64,000 bases of DNA from NCBI GenBank assembly GCA_034509425.1, contig JAVTVJ010000821.1:124001-188000 (forward strand), in the 5' to 3' direction. This DNA is from Eopsaltria australis. Its lineage: Eukaryota > Chordata > Aves > Passeriformes > Petroicidae. The position numbers and the translations under genes were made by a program. Shown here one piece after another: positions 1 to 11,359 of the stretch (position 1 is the stretch's first letter; every line of letters begins with the position of its first letter). Below the pieces are notes generated by a model, which made no database searches, was not told where the DNA came from, and worked only from the letters and a program-made list of their open reading frames with translations.

Positions 1-471
1 GAAAAAGGCATCACTAGTCTCCGGAGCCATGTCAGTTTCTGTGGCAGCATCCCTAGTCCTTGGGGCCATGTCAGGTTCTGGGGCCTCATCCCTATTGTCT
101 GGGGTAGGTGTCAGGGTGGCTATCCAAGTCAGACCCCCCTTATCTCTGAATGCTAAATAGAGTAGGCCGATCAGCAACACCAGCCACTGTATGATATCAT
201 TAGCATCTAAAGAAGATTTGAGCCTTTCAATAATTGGCAGGGCAGGCCCAAAGAGCTGGGTGGAGGGTTGTGAGAACATTTCTTTTGGTGTCATTTCCTC
301 GCAGTAGGTACCATTATAAAAGTAACCCTGAAAACATGTCATTAGTGTGTGGTAGCTGTGAATCCACATGCCTGCCTTCCAGAGGAAGTTGAAAATCCAT
401 GAATTCCTCACCTTATCGACCCATAACACAAACTGTATAACAGCCACCGTAGCCTTAGTTATAGGGCCCAT
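1..471 (-). CDS. ERV-F N-terminal membrane Gag-type ORF (partial, runs off left edge)
   Basis: This is the first long ORF downstream of the ERV-F 5' LTR and PBS, read on the minus strand. It starts at the ATG at 471-469 and stays open to base 1 (157 codons visible). It has an N-terminal hydrophobic stretch (ATVAVIQFVLWV), a Cys-containing loop with an N-glycosylation sequon (NGTYC), a clear membrane helix (IIQWLVLLIGLLYLAF) and then a charged tail. The tail holds imperfect tandem repeats of about 42 bp (bases 7-48, 49-90 and part of a third) with the recurring residues DMAP. Position and layout match the N-terminal part of Gag in ERV-A and ERV-B of this window, so I read it as the N-terminus of an ERVL-like Gag. 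A separate accessory membrane protein cannot be excluded because the rest is outside the window. Confidence 0.5.
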   Translation of the reverse strand, partial: MGPITKATVAVIQFVLWVDKVRNSWIFNFLWKAGMWIHSYHTLMTCFQGYFYNGTYCEEMTPKEMFSQPSTQLFGPALPIIERLKSSLDANDIIQWLVLLIGLLYLAFRDKGGLTWIATLTPTPDNRDEAPEPDMAPRTRDAATETDMAPETSDAFF

Positions 472-634
472 GTTTAGATATGGGGCTGCAAATGGGAGAG
501 ACAGCTGTGACCACTTGCCATACAAACCAGGATAAGCTAGACCACGTGGTGCAACCTAATGAGGTTCCTATATCCAGCACACAAAAATTGCGTTACTCAA
601 GAACTGTTATCCTTTTTGCTCTCGATGCCCTCGG

Positions 635-652
635 GCCCCACATTGGGCACCA
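635..652 (-). other. ERV-F primer binding site, tRNA-Lys-like
   Basis: On the minus strand the 18 bases are TGGTGCCCAATGTGGGGC, five bases inside the LTR end. They match the tRNA-Lys1,2 type PBS of betaretroviruses with two C-to-T differences. The position fixes the element orientation as minus. Confidence 0.7.
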
Positions 653-657
653 AAATC

Positions 658-1477
658 TGTCTTGGTTTGAAAGACAGGTGTCTGCAAAGGAAGGCAGGAC
701 CCTCCCTTGGAATGGGAAACTGTAACCCCTCTCCCTCCGAATTATTATAAATTTGAAATCAAGAGGCTCTCAGGCAAAGATATGGAAATAGGAATAACAG
801 TTCTTTGCTAATATCTAAAACAAAGCTAACAAATAACAACTATGGCATTAACCAACAAACAGAACCAGAAACCCAGTGGCAGCCTGCTTGGCCTCAGGCA
901 CCTTTCCCTTTTGGTGAAGTTCCAGTCACAGCCTGCAGGGGGTGCTCCGGGTGAGGTGGTTCCTTCACAGCTGCAGGGGGCGCTCTGGCATGTTGGTGCT
1001 GCAGCAGGACCCTCGGACACAGTGAGCTGGGACAGCAGGAGGTCCTGGCGTGCAGGGGGAGCACAGTTACAGTGTAGCGAAAACTCTGAGTGGCACCGGA
1101 GGAGTGGGAGAGAGACAGGCTGGTGGCAGCTTGGCTCCCGATGGAGGTAGAGGGAAAAACTCACAGCAGAAAGCCCGGCAGCTCCGTGCTGGCTTCTCAG
1201 TGGCCGTGGGCTCGGCAAACAGCAGCTCCAACCGTCCGGCTCTGAGGGTCCCGAGCAAGAGGCCAGCCCTCCCCCTGCCCTTGCTTTTTTCAGTCCCCAA
1301 AATCTCGCGTTGTCCCTGCTTCCATGAGAGGAATTCTCCCCCGCCTTGCCAAGGAGAAAAGCCCTAGCCATGTGCTTTTGTTCTCTTATGTACGCAGCCA
1401 TTAGTCACCTAGCAACCCATGGGAGAAAAATTCCTGAAGAGAAAAAAACCCCAAAAATCTAGATCCAAACTCTGACA
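658..1477 (-). repeat. ERV-F 5' LTR
   Basis: On the plus strand the repeat begins TGTCTTGGTTTGAAAGACAG at the PBS side. A second copy starting with the same bases lies at 24765. The PBS-side end at 658 is firm. The far end is placed at 1477 because ACTCTGACA there gives TGTC/GACA terminal inverted bases, but no second LTR of this element is in view to confirm it. The repeat holds two CTGCAGGGGG(C/T)GCTC motifs. The 191-codon minus ORF inside it has no family resemblance and is not taken as a gene. Confidence 0.6.
932..985 (+). promoter_or_regulatory. Two CTCF-like motifs in ERV-F LTR
   Basis: CTGCAGGGGGTGCTC (932-946) and CTGCAGGGGGCGCTC (971-985) resemble the core of the vertebrate CTCF binding site (CCANNAGGGGGCGCT type). 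Three further copies are in the related LTR at 24765-26158. Binding is inferred from the motif only. Confidence 0.4.
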
Positions 1478-2457
1478 AATGTGTAGGTCAGAATGGAAGT
1501 GCCAGGCCTTTGACATACAGAGAATGAGGGAGCAGAGATCCATGTATTACCATATTCAGGCATTAACCCCTAGGCTCTAGGAGAGACAGCAGGCTCTGAA
1601 CTCTATATACGCTGACAGCTGCTCTCTGCAAGACCCAGTCTCTCTCCATTGGTTTGACAGAGACTCAAGTTTGGCAGCTTCAGTGGCATGAATATCCCTC
1701 ACAGTATCTTCCCTAGGGTAGTATTCCACCTGCATCACTTTTTATGTGTGTACACACACGTTATCCACATACCCAAATGCATATCCACAGTATTTTTGAG
1801 ACAATCTCTTAATCTTCTCTGAAGCATTTGGTGGAAGGTCTGCACACAAATGTGGTCTGAAGAAACTTTCAAGCCCATACATGGCAGAAGGAAACAGGCC
1901 TCTCATTTGGCTGTTAGTTTGCATCTTTTAAGTGACCTTTCTCAACCACTTCACTAACTGATCAAATATCTGGATCTTTCACATCTCTGTCACCAGCAGG
2001 TATGATGTTTCTTGTAAAGGAACAGGCTCTTTTAGTCCAGCAGCCCCTGCAACCTGCTGGGGTGCCTGGCTCCAGCCAGTCAGCTGTTTTCTTATGTCAG
2101 GTGGATGGTTGTCTGCAGTTTCATGCAGGAGTGATGCTAAGTCCCATGTCCAACGTAGTAAATGCCAAAGTTTTCAAGGCCTGACTGATAGGCAAGACAT
2201 GTCAACATCCTGTCAGATCACAGCAATTAAACAGGGACAGGTTGCACTGAGGATTCAGATGCACAAAGTCATGCACTTGAAAAGAAGCAGCTTAATCGGG
2301 CCCTCAAAACAAAGTGGATATTCTATGGGGGCAAAAGTGCTTCAAAGGGTGCTCCAAGAGCACTGTGTTTCTCTAATGTCAATCTCCTCTCCTGTCCTGA
2401 CAGCCACCCAATAGGACCAGGTAGAGTCAAGTCATAGTGAGATTCCTTAATGGCTTC
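1478..2457. other. No gene seen
   Basis: Unique-looking sequence between the ERV-F LTR and the ADAP2 stop codon. It may include the 3' untranslated region of the minus-strand ADAP2 pseudogene, but no clear polyadenylation signal decides this. Confidence 0.4.
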
Positions 2458-5400
2458 CTAGGATTTAAACTTGAAGTAGGCTTCAACTGTAGTGAAGAAA
2501 AAAGGTGGTGCATTAGGGCACTACCCTGAACGGGAGTGGCAGGAAGGAGAGGACACAGCATCCAGGCACTTACTTGCATATTCCTGTGGTGTCATGGCCT
2601 GGTTGATGACACTAGTGAAGGCTCTGATCCACTCCAGCTGGTCAGTCTCTGTCTCGCAGATGAAGAGGTATTCCCGGTCAGGGGTGACAATGGTGATGCC
2701 ATAGTGCCAAGAGAAGTTGCCCTGTGTCCCTGAAGGCAATCACTTCTGCACGCTATATCCGTTCTCTCCGCTGCCCACAAATACCTCACCCTTAGCAAAT
2801 GCGTCCTGCACATCAGGAGGGAAAGACAGTAAGACAGTGATTTATGGAATCCCAGAAGAACAAGGGAATCGTTACAATGCACCTAAGGACAGGAGGAGAG
2901 TATGTGAGGATTGGGGATGTAGCAGCAAAAAGTTTTGGAGGTGATCAGGGAATTCAGAAGAGTGGTGAGTCTTTGCTCAAAGGCAGTAGTGAAAAGGAAA
3001 AAATAAGAGCATAAATCTCAAGAGGTCTAAGAGAGGAACTGCTGCTCTTATCTCTCTGTGTCACCATCCCATCACCACCTTTACACCACTGCCCCCCTGT
3101 TCCCATTGCAGGCAGTGAAACAAACACAGAAAGCATGTGATGAACTCAACGGGATGGAAAGGGGAAGACCTGGAGTCCATTCATAGCATCTGGGAAACCT
3201 GCAAGCCACCCTCACTGCAGAGCAGACTGTTTGCGCTTTGACCCTGCCCTCAGCACCGGCGGTCACATCTCCCTCTCACCAAAGGATCCTTGAAGTACAT
3301 GAGCCTGCGGTGATCCAGCATGAACCAGCGCTTCTTAAAAGCCTCTCTCTGCTGTGAAGGCAAGAGGTGACGTGTGAGGGGACAGTGCCCTCTGCTGCGA
3401 GCAGTGCGAATGGATACCCCAAATTCATCCCAACCACTTGAAGCAAGCTCCTGCCTTAACAGCAACCTCCTCCTCACCCTTTCTGAGCTGAGAGTGGGGG
3501 TCAGTATCGGGTTATTCAGTCCCAGCTGCTGTCCCCAACTCCTGAACTTCGATGAAGGACCCCAGAGTTGAGACAGGAGAAATCTGGACACTAAATACCT
3601 GTAAGGTCACACACACACACACAGACACATGCAGAGAGATCTGTCGCTCTGGGAGAAAGCAGGGACTCTGGCTTCATCTACTTTCACATGTGTCCTTCCC
3701 CTTCCTTTTATTCTCCCCTCCGTTGGTGCACACACACTGTTCCCACGGGTGTCTAAAGAGTCAGAGGGGAATGAGGAAACAGCAGGAGAAAAACATTGAA
3801 GTAGGGAAAACCAATGGTGCTCTGGCAGGTCCCTGTTAAATTGTTTCTACCATAGCAGCTCACCTTGGGCCCAGTCTTCTCCATGTATCCCTCCTTCAAG
3901 AAGTTTCTCGTCAGACGATTTTTAATCTGACAAAATGGCAAGAGTAACATTCACTTAGCTGTGCTTCTTCGCTATTCATTTCCCTCCCCCACTCTTCTAT
4001 TCCCCCAAATTCAGTCACCTTCTAAATTTATATTTCCAAAAATGCCTGGCTAGGCATCACTGCTGCCTCCAAAACGCCCACAAACGGCAGAGAGCAGCTG
4101 TTTTCTGACCACCACAGGCCCTTTTAAAAACACCTTCTCATCCCTCTGTCTTTACACTGCAATTTCCACTTCCGTACCTGGGGTTATAGCAGTAACTCAT
4201 GAGCTCTTTTATCACATAAGCAGCGGGAGACTCAGCATGGCGCTCCAGTGCTGCCTTACCTTGTTATCGCTAGCAATGGGAAATGCTACCTTCAGGTAAT
4301 GGAACTGCACAGAGTGGATGGTGTTGAACCAGTCCACTACCTCCTGAGAATGGAACAGGACAGGAAAGAAAGCTTAGCCAAAGCAACAGTGGGTCATCTA
4401 AATTCTCCCAGCCCTGTGTTATCTACAAACACAGCCAGCTCTCCCTCTGCTGCATCTCCCTCATATGCACACAGCCAGCAGAGCTGCCCCATTCCCCCCC
4501 ACATGTACAGGCAGCACATCTTCTGTAGAACTCCTCCCACAAAAACCAACTCAGCCAGTGCTCCTGCCCTGCTCCCTGCAGCAAAACTCTCTCACAGATA
4601 CACACAGAGCCAGAACCCCTACCCTATTACCTACAGCAACTCACACTCACACACCCTGTCCTATCTATGCTTCATACTATTTAATATCAGCAGCTCCTCA
4701 AAGCACCTCAATGGCTTTGCAGTGTTTGATGCTAAAACCAGATACCTTTCCACTTTCATGGTAGACAAATATATTCTGGGTCTTATTGTCTTTGAGATAG
4801 GTGATCTGCAGGCCATTGGGGTTCCCAATCTTCTCTGGCTGGAATGCAGCATTGATGACATCTATTTTAACATTGATTTTGGGTTCTTTGGCCTGAAAAG
4901 GGAATGGCATTGATCATGCATGAGCAATCCTAGAAGGGAAGAGACTTGAGCTGCTAAGTGGGGTAAGGAAGGGTCAGAGGCCTGACTTAGGAGGACAACC
5001 TTGCACTTGGCCTTTTAAAACATTCTGAGGTTCATATTGATGCCTTTTCCTGGTCTTAGAAAGAAAAAGCCGAGACACGATTAGAGGGTTGGAGGTCGTT
5101 TACCTCAGTATTTTAATAGGATCCCATTCGATGACTTCTGCCGTCCAGGTAGAACGCGTCACAATCTCCTCCCACCCCCCCAATCGAGTATACAATTAAA
5201 GACCTTACACATTAGCATATCTAACAAGAGGGCCCAATAAGGGGCTGGGGTGGGCGAACTTCTAGTTTACAGAATCTGTTCTACTAGGGGACCTTGAGTG
5301 CTTACGACAATAGAGTGCTTGGTCTCCTAACTCTACATAGTTTCTGGGGTGTTTAGTCTCCTGGCCTACTGGACACCACAAAACCAGGCTAAATTATCAC

Positions 5401-8400
5401 CTAAAGCATCACAAGTATGCATGCTAATACTTGTGAATATAGGGAACTGTGTAAAAAGTATTTAGGAAAAAAGCAAAAAATCCTTCAGGCATCAATATCA
5501 GCCCACTTCTTGAGCTTGTCCAGGATCCTCGGGATGGCATGTCCTGCTCCTCCCTACCCTGAGCCATTCCCTCCCTTGTGACAGCATTTTAGCTCTTGCC
5601 CCATTCATTTCAGGGAGATGAACCAGCAGAAAAGTAGCCCTCCTCAAAACCAACCAGAGAAAAGGTTTTGGCCAACTTGGCTCACAGTGGGGTGAGGTTG
5701 GTTCCAGGAATGATGCAGGATTACACGTCCAGGCAAATGGATAGGAGTGAAATGAAGTAAAAGATCAGTCCTTTTCTCAGTAGTGAGGGAAACACAAAGG
5801 GAGAACATGAGAAGTCACTCTGACAGTAGGAAGGGGACCCTTCACCTTAGTGACATGTTTTGTTATCATCCCTGAGCTGGGATGAGCAAGGCAACCTCAG
5901 AAACATGCATAAGAAATCAGAACATCTCAGTGACCCCGCTGCTCTGGGTGGAATACACACTGAGGTGGGAGTTGACCACCATACTCACATCCTGCTTGGT
6001 GAAATACTTCAGACACCCCTCTCTCTCAGACAAGAGGAACTTGCAGGGTAGGAACTGCCCGTTGTCTCGACCTCGCTTCCAAAGGATGCCTTCCTTCACC
6101 CCTTGGAGCAGAAAAGCCACTTTTAATAGTGTTCCCCTACAGGCATGGTAGGCATGAGAGAGCTGCACACAGCCTGGGGCCCAGCCACTCCTCTGGGATA
6201 AAGCAAGGCTGGACTATTGCTGAGAATAAACACTTCAGGTGTTTCACCTCTAACTTACAACTAAAGATTGCAGTGTCCCTGTGTTTGCAGTGTAGATAAA
6301 CGCTCACCAAAAGACATTCCCATATTCTTCCCACCTCCTAGTCCTGCTCCCACTACTGCCTCTGACAGTGTGAGAGATGTCTCCTGTGAACACTAGAGAC
6401 CTGGCCCACGCAGACTCTGGTGTGGGACCAGAACTCTTCCCACTTGACTCTGCAGGCTCTTGGGCTCCGACATCCTTTGTCACAGGACTGGAAGTGGCAT
6501 TTCAAGGACAACTGCCGTGGTTAGAGGGGGTGGCATGCAGCAGGACACAAATTCCTTATTGTTGATGTCTGTCTCCACCAAGACATCAAATGCCTTTGAA
6601 AAATGCCAGCTGGTATTTTTAAGCAACCTGTGTCAGTGCCAGCCTATGTTGTCCACAATTTAACGCCCCCAAAACTAAGCCCTGTAAGTACCAGTTGGGT
6701 TCTCAGGAGTACTTGTGGGATTTGCAACACTGGCACCTCATGATGCTCAGAAGTTTCCAGCAAAGGCAACAGGCAGGATGTTTTGATGCTGTGTTCTGCT
6801 CTTACCATCAGAATATAGCAGCTGTTCTCCTGGCTGAGTAAATTATTTGCATTCGTATTTGGCCCATATCCACTGTTCTCTCAGCACTCTATGGAGAAAG
6901 GTGACAGGTAGCTCAGAAACGAACCAGAGGAATTAGAGGAACAGAGAATTGCCCTTCCCCCTTTTCTTCTGTATGCAGCAACTTAGTGGCAGTCATTGTA
7001 GGTTGGCTGGTAATAGTAAATAGGGATGTGAGCTTCATATATTACTTTAGTCACAGCATTCCCATGCTTGGCCAGAAACTGCAGAGTTAGACAGAGAGTT
7101 AGTGTCTTGCCTTTGATGCAGACTCCTGTTGGACCTTTTGTTTCCTGACCCACTACAGGGCTAGATGCACATCAAACTGTAGTGGAGCGTTCTCTTTCCC
7201 CTCCATTGCAACATCCCAGCAGTCTGGCTGCAGAAAGGTGAGTCTCAAAGGTCTCATCTACTCTCAGACATTACACTGATTGCACCTGAATCAACAGAGT
7301 GCCATAAATGTCACTTCCGTAAGGCTGGGTGCACGCACATTCAGTGAATTTGCTGCCATGCCCCACATCTCCTGGAGAGTTCAATATTCCAAATCTCTTC
7401 AGTCCTCTTCCAAAGAGCAACAGATTTTTTTCTTTGGATCTCCAGAAAATATTTCCAGTACCCTGAAGATTAGTGAGTTGAGGGGGCTGTAATGAGGAGA
7501 AGTCAAGTTCCCATAAATGCCATTTTTTCTCAAGAGATCATAATATATCTGGAAACTCTTCTCGAAGAATGGAATTGCCCAAGATTTTCCCCTTGGACTG
7601 CTGAAATCAAGAGGAGACATTGAGGCTGAATGGTCTTGGCAAGTGGAAAACAAGTAATCTGAAGCAACGAAAACCCTAAGCCTTACTAAGAGACATTGCA
7701 AGAGCTCTGCATTTGCCATAAAGTAACAGGACATGAGGAGACACATAAGGCAAGTGTATCCTCCCTCTCCCAGTGGGTTATGAGGAATTATCCCTGATTA
7801 TCATGAGTAGAAAAGGGACTGATTAAACCAGATAACATTTCAACTCTGTGAGGTCAAAGGGCTAATTTCGCCATGACACTGAGTGTATAGCCTAGTCCAA
7901 CCCACCTGCCATACCCATGGGGATAAAGATCTCACCTGCACCTGAGCATCATCCCAGTAGTCCATCTTCAGGGATTTGACTTTGCTGATGCTAGGGATGT
8001 TGCAGTGAATTCCTGAACAGCTGAGGCATATAAAGACACCCAAAGTAGGGGATGCCCAGTCAGGATCTGAGAATATGGGAAAGGGTATTACTAGAAGTGG
8101 TGAATATCCCTGGGAGATATGCCTCACCTGAGAATGTAGTCTTGAGAAACAGGGAGCTGGTGACCACAGTTTCATCCAAGCTGATTAATTAACACCCAAG
8201 GCATGGATGCCAGTCAGGAAAAACCACAGTTATTAGTCCCTCATTCCCTGTTCCAACCACTTTGACTGAATTTTTAAGGACCTATATCTTGAAAAACTCC
8301 AAAATGCTCTGTGAACTCCCTTTGTGTAAAGGACCACTCAGATGAAAATGAAACCACCTCTGGGAAAAGACCTCAGGAGCTTTTTAGTGCATCACAGCAA

Positions 8401-9131
8401 ATCCCTAAGAGTATTTAGCTCAGGAAGTGAGCTAAAAAACAACCTTGAATTTAAAACTCTCCTGGAATAATTAAATAAGGCAAAATGGTACTAATTTTCC
8501 CAGTCTTAATTTGGCTTGGGGGCATATGATGGGTGTTTTTAGCAGCACTCGTAGGACCTCAAACTGGGTACCCTTCTGTGAGGGCAAGCCCTTCAGTAAA
8601 TGAAATTTCCTAGGCAACTATGGCAGGTTGTCAGTTCAGAGCTGTCATGGCAGAGACAATGCCCTCCTGAACCATGCCTTCTTTCTGGAGCAGTTAGGAT
8701 TTCACTGAGAGCTTTCCTGTAAGGTCCTGACTGGGCATGACCTTGATTTGCATTTGAGATCTGATATGACTACAACCCACAGTGCTGCAGCTATGTAGCC
8801 CCTGCTAATCTGGCACTCCCACATCCCTGTCCTTCTTCCCACCAGTGCTATGGCAGCATCTTCTCCCTCCTCCCTTGCCAACCCACCTCCACGGAGAGGA
8901 ATTGAATACCCAGAGCGATGCCTCCCCTCTCTCCACCCCAGGCTGCTGTGCAGTCCAGATAGCCAGCACTAAGTGGCTGCCAATGATCATCCCCAGCTCC
9001 CTGCTTCCAACTCTTCCTCCAGCATCTTTTGGGGATTCACCTAGCTTCCCGCAGTCCGCACACAAAGAGTTCTCTGCTCTTTTCCACACTTCCTTCAGGG
9101 CCTTCATGCTCCGCTCATTTCCTCCAGCCAT
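2458..9131 (-). pseudogene. ADAP2: ADAP2-like gene (ArfGAP with dual PH domains), 11 exons, inactivated
   Basis: Coding exons on the minus strand: 9041-9131, 7936-8066, 6987-7078, 6806-6888, 5989-6101, 4746-4892, 4260-4343, 3864-3926, 3280-3351, 2574-2805 and 2458-2486. All junctions are in phase and sum to 1,137 nt (378 codons), the usual ADAP2 size. Exons 1-3 encode an ArfGAP zinc finger (C-x2-C-x16-C-x2-C: CADC in exon 1, CLSC in exon 2). Exons 5-7 encode PH1 (WKRGRDNGQF, VYHESGK) and exons 8-11 PH2 (EKTGPK, FKKRWF, TPDREYLFIC). Lesions: TAA at 6845-6843 in exon 4, TGA at 2742-2740 in exon 10, the exon 3 splice donor reads CT instead of GT (6986-6985), and the arginine of the CSGIHR motif is cysteine (8004-8002). 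Family role: membrane-recruited GTPase activator for Arf6. ADAP1 is the alternative paralog, but the C-terminal extension after PH2 is closer to ADAP2. Confidence 0.85.
5038..5494 (-). repeat. Solo LTR, class I type, in ADAP2 intron 5
   Basis: A 457-bp block begins TGATGCC and ends GGCATCA, a perfect 7-bp terminal inverted repeat. It is flanked by ATAT on both sides (5034-5037 and 5495-5498), a 4-bp target duplication typical of gammaretrovirus-like elements. On the minus strand an ATTAAA polyadenylation signal lies before the U5-like end, which sets the orientation. No internal retroviral sequence is left. Confidence 0.75.
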
Positions 9132-10352
9132 CACCTCGGAATGGTATCCCTCCAGGCAGGGCAGGACAGGGCCAGGAGGGCAGCTGCCTGCACCTTATGC
9201 ACCTGCAGGCTAACCCACTGTGTTCTCCAGGAGAGAAGGAGCCACCAGAGAGACAAGCTCTGGCAGACAGAGGGAAAAGAGGAAGGCGAGAGAAGCCTAA
9301 GGTTAAGGTTAATGGAAAGGGTACAGAGGCCTGTCGGTGCACCTGAGCCAGATGAGCACAGGCAGGGGCAAAGAGGCTGAAGGCTGAAGTGCACCCAGAC
9401 TGTGCGTGAAGAGGACAAGGAGACCTGCCCCATGGGCGTGGAGGGAAGTGCACCAATTAACCACAGAACTGGTTTTTCCGCATTTCTGCTGGTGAAAGGA
9501 CAGGCCAGGAAAAGAGAGCAAGCAGCAAGCAAGCTGATAAAGGAAAGCTGGCTGTGGACAAGTGACTGCCAGGCTGTGACAGGACTCCTGTCAGGACTCA
9601 TCATGCTCTATGGGCTGGGGGGGCTGGCTTTGGCTGCCCCCCACAACACTTCAGAAGCTTCCACTGTAGTCAGCTGGCCACCACACAGGCATTACACACA
9701 TTTTTAAGGCAAGAACAGGGGAGCAATAAAGGCTCAGGAGTTCAGCCAATGTCACTCTAAGCCATCAGAACATGGCAGTCTTGATGCCCCCACCAACTCA
9801 TGCCAGTACCTCTCTCCACCACTACAGAAACCACGGCTGTCCAGCCAGATGCTGCAACTTGGACACTCAGTGTCAGAGCCAAGACCCATCTCCACAACTG
9901 CCTTCCCTGGATAAGAGGAGCAGCCCATGCACTGCTAACACCAAGAAATGACAATAGCTTGAAATAAACTCAGAGCTCTATTGAAGAATGCTCAGTTGAA
10001 GAAGTGCAGATGTTAACTATTCGGAAGAGTGACATTTATTAAAGGAGATGTAGGATGTAAAGCACTCTGGAGTGTCAGAACGAGTCTCGGGCTAGGAGAT
10101 CGAGTGCTACACTGCCATGTCTGCACAAGGCAGCGCCAAAGAATCTTTTGCCGGCAGGAAGCTGAAGAGGAGTGCAGCCGGAGTCTCGCATGCCTGAAGC
10201 AAACCCCGTGCACCTCAGGCTGGACGCTAGGGCCGGGCACAGGCGCATGTGAGCTCGATGGCGCTGACTGCTGTGTCCTGGCCGGGTCGGGGGGCGGCGG
10301 ACAGAATGCACGGCATTCCGGTGGAAGGGGAGGGCGGCAGCATGGGACCGCC
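9132..10352. other. No gene seen; divergent interval between ADAP2 and NOL12
   Basis: The interval separates the start of minus-strand ADAP2 from the start of plus-strand NOL12. The right part (about 10100-10350) is GC-rich and could be the old NOL12 promoter. No TATA box or other firm element was recognised. Confidence 0.35.
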
Positions 10353-11359
10353 ATGGGCCGCAAGAACAAGAAGGGTCCAGGCAGACGCGAGGGGTGACTG
10401 GTGGTGATTTTCGACAAGGAGCGTCAGAGGTGAGGCAGGGCGGGCCCCAGGGCGGGAAGCGGGGGGGGGGGGGGGGGGAGGAAGGAAGGAAAGGGAAAGG
10501 GAAAGGGAAAGGAAGTCCTGGTCACTAAAAGCCAGGGGGTTCTGTGTTGCCGGCAGCAGGGAGTACCTGACCGGCTTTGGAAGGTGGAGCGGAGGAAGGC
10601 GGAGCTGGAGGAGATCAAGCAGAAGCTGAAGGAGGAGCAGAGGAAAATGAAAGAGGAGGTGAGGGAAGGGTCTGGTGTCCCCCCTGGGCGGGCAGAGAGC
10701 GGGGCAGGAGGGGCGGGCAGAGGCGCTGCATGACCTGTTTCCATTCCTCAGCGGCACCAGGAGTAGCTGAAGATGCTGAGCGAGAGGGAAGAGGTGCTCG
10801 GTATGTGCTGGGCCCTCGGTGGGGAGGGAGGTGGGCGCCTGTGGTCCAGCAGCCTTGACTGGGTAATGCGAGTTGGGGCAGGGATGCTCGCACGCTGTCC
10901 CACAGCAGCTCGGTCCTGTCGTGTCCCCCAGACAGGCTGGGCAGCAATCTGAGTGGTGTCCTCGCAGCCTTCTGGCCCCGGGATCATGAGGGTTGCACGG
11001 AAAGGGGGGAGCAGGAGGACATCTCCAAGGTGTCACCAGGTCCCCTCAGGGGGATGAAGGAGCTTGCCCTCCAGGCTTGCAGTGCCAAGCCCCTCTGCCC
11101 TTTATCCCTGCATGCGAAGGGCAGGTGTCCCCCTGCCCAGCATGGTGCAGCAGGAACAAGTGAGTGTGTCTCGTGAAAAGCTGGGCACTTTGCACTGCAG
11201 GATTTCTTGTGTTCCCTGAGGAGGCTGATGAACTGGAGCACTTGGTGACATCACGGACAGTCTGTGAACATCGACCACCCAAACCACATCGTAACAGTGA
11301 CCACCATCAGTGACCTGGACCTGTTGGGGGCATGCCAGCTGGGACTGACCAGCCCCGTG
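10353..11359 (+). pseudogene. NOL12: NOL12 unprocessed pseudogene
   Basis: Four exons of nucleolar protein 12 are recognisable with introns kept, so this is a duplicated or decayed gene, not a retrocopy. Exon 1 (10353-10429) starts MGRKNKKG and has an in-frame TGA at 10395-10397. Exon 2 (10560-10658) encodes EYLTGF and, after a frameshift, KVERRKAELEEIKQKLKEEQ. Exon 3 (10752-10800) encodes RHQE-stop-LKMLSEREEVL with TAG at 10764-10766. Exon 4 (about 11218-11359) encodes EEADELEHLVTS and, after a second frameshift, DHPNHIVTVTTISDLDL. Donors GTGAGG, GTGAGG, GTATGT and GTAAAG remain. In working form this is a small basic nucleolar RNA-binding protein of ribosome biogenesis. With two stops and two frameshifts it cannot be made here. 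Later exons were not found. Confidence 0.85.
10459..10515 (+). repeat. Poly-G tract followed by (GGAAAG)n
   Basis: A run of about 20 G is followed by purine repeats of the type GGAAAG within NOL12 intron 1. The run is G-quadruplex prone and its length in an assembly is unreliable. Confidence 0.85.

Noticed and set aside
826..1401. 191-codon minus-strand ORF
   Set aside because: Lies wholly in the ERV-F LTR and is not kept open in the second copy at 24765-26158.
4248..4913. 221-codon plus-strand ORF
   Set aside because: Antisense to ADAP2 exons 6 and 7 and the intron between them.
10227..11036. 269-codon minus-strand ORF
   Set aside because: Proline/serine-rich, lies opposite NOL12 exons in GC-rich DNA, no family motif.
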